Assembly (NCBI GenBank): GCA_003250275.1 | Contig: QKGW01000066.1 | Coordinates: 1-8,501, forward strand | Direction: 5' to 3' | Length of the DNA: 8,501 nucleotides | Source of the DNA: Alphaproteobacteria bacterium | GTDB lineage: Bacteria > Pseudomonadota > Alphaproteobacteria > Rhodospirillales > Rhodospirillaceae | Part shown: one piece after another, positions 7,031 to 8,501 of the stretch | Layout of the letters: each line of letters opens with the position of its first letter | Position numbering within the stretch: the first letter of the stretch is position 1 | The notes under the pieces: model-generated | Database searches by the model: none | Told to the model about the DNA's origin: nothing | What the model saw: the letters and a program-made list of their open reading frames with translations, nothing else | Position numbers and translations under genes: made by a program

Positions 7031-8434
7031 TTATGGCTCCTCGGTCCGGCGTTCCGCTGCGGGCGGAAACAGAGCGACGACGTCCTGGGCGTGGCCGATC
7101 TCGTGCGGCGAAATCCCTTCGGGCGGGGCCGGCTTGCGCCCGCCGGTGCGCAACCGGCGCGGCATCAGCGCCGCGGCGAACCCGAGCTTGGCGGCTTCCT
7201 TGAGCCGGAGATCCGGCTGCGCCACCGCGCGTACCTCGCCCGAAAGCCCGATCTCGCCGAACACCGCGACGTCGGCCTGGGCCGGAACCCCCGAAAGCGA
7301 CGAGAGCACCGCACACGCGACCGCCAGATCCGCGGCGGGCTCAGCAATTTTCAAGCCACCCGCGACGTTGAGATATACGTCATGGCCGCCAAAAGCAATG
7401 CCGCAGCGCGCCTCGAGCACCGCGAGCAGCATGGAGAGGCGTCCGGAATCCCAGCCGACCACCGCGCGGCGCGGCGTTCCCAGCGACGACGGCGCGACAA
7501 GCGCTTGAATCTCCACGAGAACGGGGCGAGACCCTTCGAGCCCGGCAAAGACGCAGCTGCCCGCGACGTTGCCGCGCCGCTCGGCGAGGAACAGCGCCGA
7601 AGGGTTCGCCACCTCGCCCAGGCCCGAATCGGTCATCTCGAACACGCCGATCTCGTCGGTCGCGCCGAATCGATTCTTCACCGCGCGCAGGATGCGGAAG
7701 TGGTGGCCGCGCTCGCCCTCGAAGTAGAGCACCGTGTCGACCATGTGTTCGACCACGCGCGGCCCGGCGAGGGTGCCCTCCTTGGTGACGTGGCCGACGA
7801 GGAAAAGCACGAAGCCGCGCCGCTTGGCCAGCCGGATCAGCTCGTGCGAACAGGCGCGCACCTGGCTCACCGTGCCCGGCGCGGAATCGAGGGTGTCGAG
7901 GAACATCGTCTGGATCGAATCGATGATCACCACCTCGGGCGGCGTCGCGACGTCCAAGGTCGCGACGATGTCGCGCAGGTTGGTCGCCGCCGCGAGGTCG
8001 ACCGGCGCATCGTCGAGGCCGAGGCGCCGGGCGCGCAGACGCACCTGTTCGACCGCCTCTTCGCCCGAAACATAGGCGCACTTCGCGCCGCGCTCGGCGA
8101 GCTTCGCCGCCGCCTGCAACAGCAGCGTCGACTTGCCGATGCCGGGGTCGCCGCCGACCAGCAACACCGATCCCGCCACCAGACCGCCGCCGGTCACCCG
8201 GTCGAGCTCGCCGATGCCGGTCTCGCGGCGCGGCATCGGCTGGCCTTCGCCCTTCAGCGGCACGAAGTCGATCGCGCGGCCGTTGGCGAGCGCCTTGCCC
8301 TGCGGCGACGCCAGCGCCGGCGCGGCTTCCTCGGCAATGCTGTTCCACGCGCCGCACGTCTCGCAGCGCCCGGCCCACTTGCCGTAAACCGCGCCGCAGG
8401 ACTGGCAGACGTAGCGAACCGTGGATTTGGCCAT
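7031..8434 (-). CDS. radA: DNA repair/recombination ATPase RadA (Sms)
   Basis: This 467-residue protein is a complete RadA, a RecA-related hexameric ATPase that helps branch migration and processing of recombination intermediates. An N-terminal C4 zinc finger (C10, C13, C24, C27; CQSCGAVYGKWAGRCETCG, 10-28) leads to the RecA-like core. The Walker A is GGDPGIGKST (94-103, K101), the Walker B is around VVIIDS (168-173), and the RadA-specific motif KNRFG is at 253-257. The C-terminal Lon-like domain follows from about residue 275, with GGLKIAEPAADLAVA (359-373) and FGEIGLSGEVR (392-402) typical of RadA. Length is normal for the family. The ATG is preceded by GGGGAG, but 12 nt away, which is a loose spacing. 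No convincing promoter is visible in the 67 nt before it. It is the first gene of the - strand cluster within this window, and its last codons carry the ribosome binding site of cvpA. Confidence 0.98.
   Translation of the reverse strand: MAKSTVRYVCQSCGAVYGKWAGRCETCGAWNSIAEEAAPALASPQGKALANGRAIDFVPLKGEGQPMPRRETGIGELDRVTGGGLVAGSVLLVGGDPGIGKSTLLLQAAAKLAERGAKCAYVSGEEAVEQVRLRARRLGLDDAPVDLAAATNLRDIVATLDVATPPEVVIIDSIQTMFLDTLDSAPGTVSQVRACSHELIRLAKRRGFVLFLVGHVTKEGTLAGPRVVEHMVDTVLYFEGERGHHFRILRAVKNRFGATDEIGVFEMTDSGLGEVANPSALFLAERRGNVAGSCVFAGLEGSRPVLVEIQALVAPSSLGTPRRAVVGWDSGRLSMLLAVLEARCGIAFGGHDVYLNVAGGLKIAEPAADLAVACAVLSSLSGVPAQADVAVFGEIGLSGEVRAVAQPDLRLKEAAKLGFAAALMPRRLRTGGRKPAPPEGISPHEIGHAQDVVALFPPAAERRTEEP
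7037..7042 (-). promoter_or_regulatory. Ribosome binding site of cvpA inside the end of radA
   Basis: On the - strand GAGGAG (the two Glu codons near the radA C-terminus) lies 6 nt before the GTG of cvpA. It fixes the GTG at 7030 as the start in preference to the ATG at 7012. Because radA ends immediately before the GTG, ribosomes finishing radA can start cvpA directly. Confidence 0.8.
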
Positions 8435-8467
8435 CGGCGCTTCAGGCTCCCCGCAGAAAACACAAGG

Positions 8468-8482
8468 CCGGGCTCTGCCCGG
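8468..8482. repeat. GC-rich hairpin upstream of radA, possible terminator or part of an intergenic repeat
   Basis: CCGGGC (8468-8473) and GCCCGG (8477-8482) form a perfect 6-bp stem with a 3-nt loop. Read on the - strand it is followed by CCTTGTGTTTTCTG, a moderately T-rich tail, so it could end transcription of a gene lying beyond the window. Next to it, GAGGGGACTC (8489-8498) begins what may be a second palindrome cut by the window edge. The region 8435-8501 contains no gene that I can support. Confidence 0.5.
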
Positions 8483-8501
8483 ACCCGCGAGGGGACTCGG
8501 T

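Noticed and set aside
8435..8501. A radA promoter in the leader
   Set aside because: No pair of -35 and -10 boxes with sensible spacing is visible; the only T-rich stretch follows the hairpin and fits a terminator tail better.

Overview
This is a GC-rich (by eye, well above 65%), densely coding chromosomal window. Protein signatures and gene order suggest an alphaproteobacterium, probably Rhodospirillales-like. The pointers are the radA-cvpA-purF-SDR order, an NKxE G4 motif in the first GTPase domain of Der, a Fe-S (Bacillus subtilis-type) PurF, and an extensin-like lipoprotein. The taxonomic call is inference. Nothing marks a phage, plasmid, transposon, CRISPR array or RNA gene.

Layout. Positions 1-3426 (+ strand) hold three co-directional genes: the 3' part of a YfgM-like membrane-anchored TPR-like protein, a BamB-like beta-propeller lipoprotein, and the GTPase gene der. 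This is the yfgM-bamB-der order known from Escherichia coli, and it links envelope protein biogenesis with ribosome assembly. A clear intrinsic terminator (3446-3476) closes the cluster. Positions 3483-8434 (- strand) hold a convergent five-gene cluster, read from right to left: radA (recombination ATPase), cvpA (four-helix membrane protein), purF (first committed step of purine synthesis), a YciK-like short-chain dehydrogenase, and an extensin-like lipoprotein with a metallopeptidase-type motif. Spacings are 0 nt, 23 nt, 4 nt and a 4-nt overlap, so one transcript with translational coupling is likely. The last 67 bases (8435-8501) hold no gene but carry a GC-rich hairpin that may belong to a dispersed repeat cut by the window edge.

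The window is mostly conserved housekeeping DNA, and I see no convincing new multi-gene system. The points most worth a second look are the unusual PurF leader with a CxxC pair, the coupling of a putative cell-wall lipoprotein and an SDR to purF, the SDR's degenerate NNAG motif, and the edge hairpin element.
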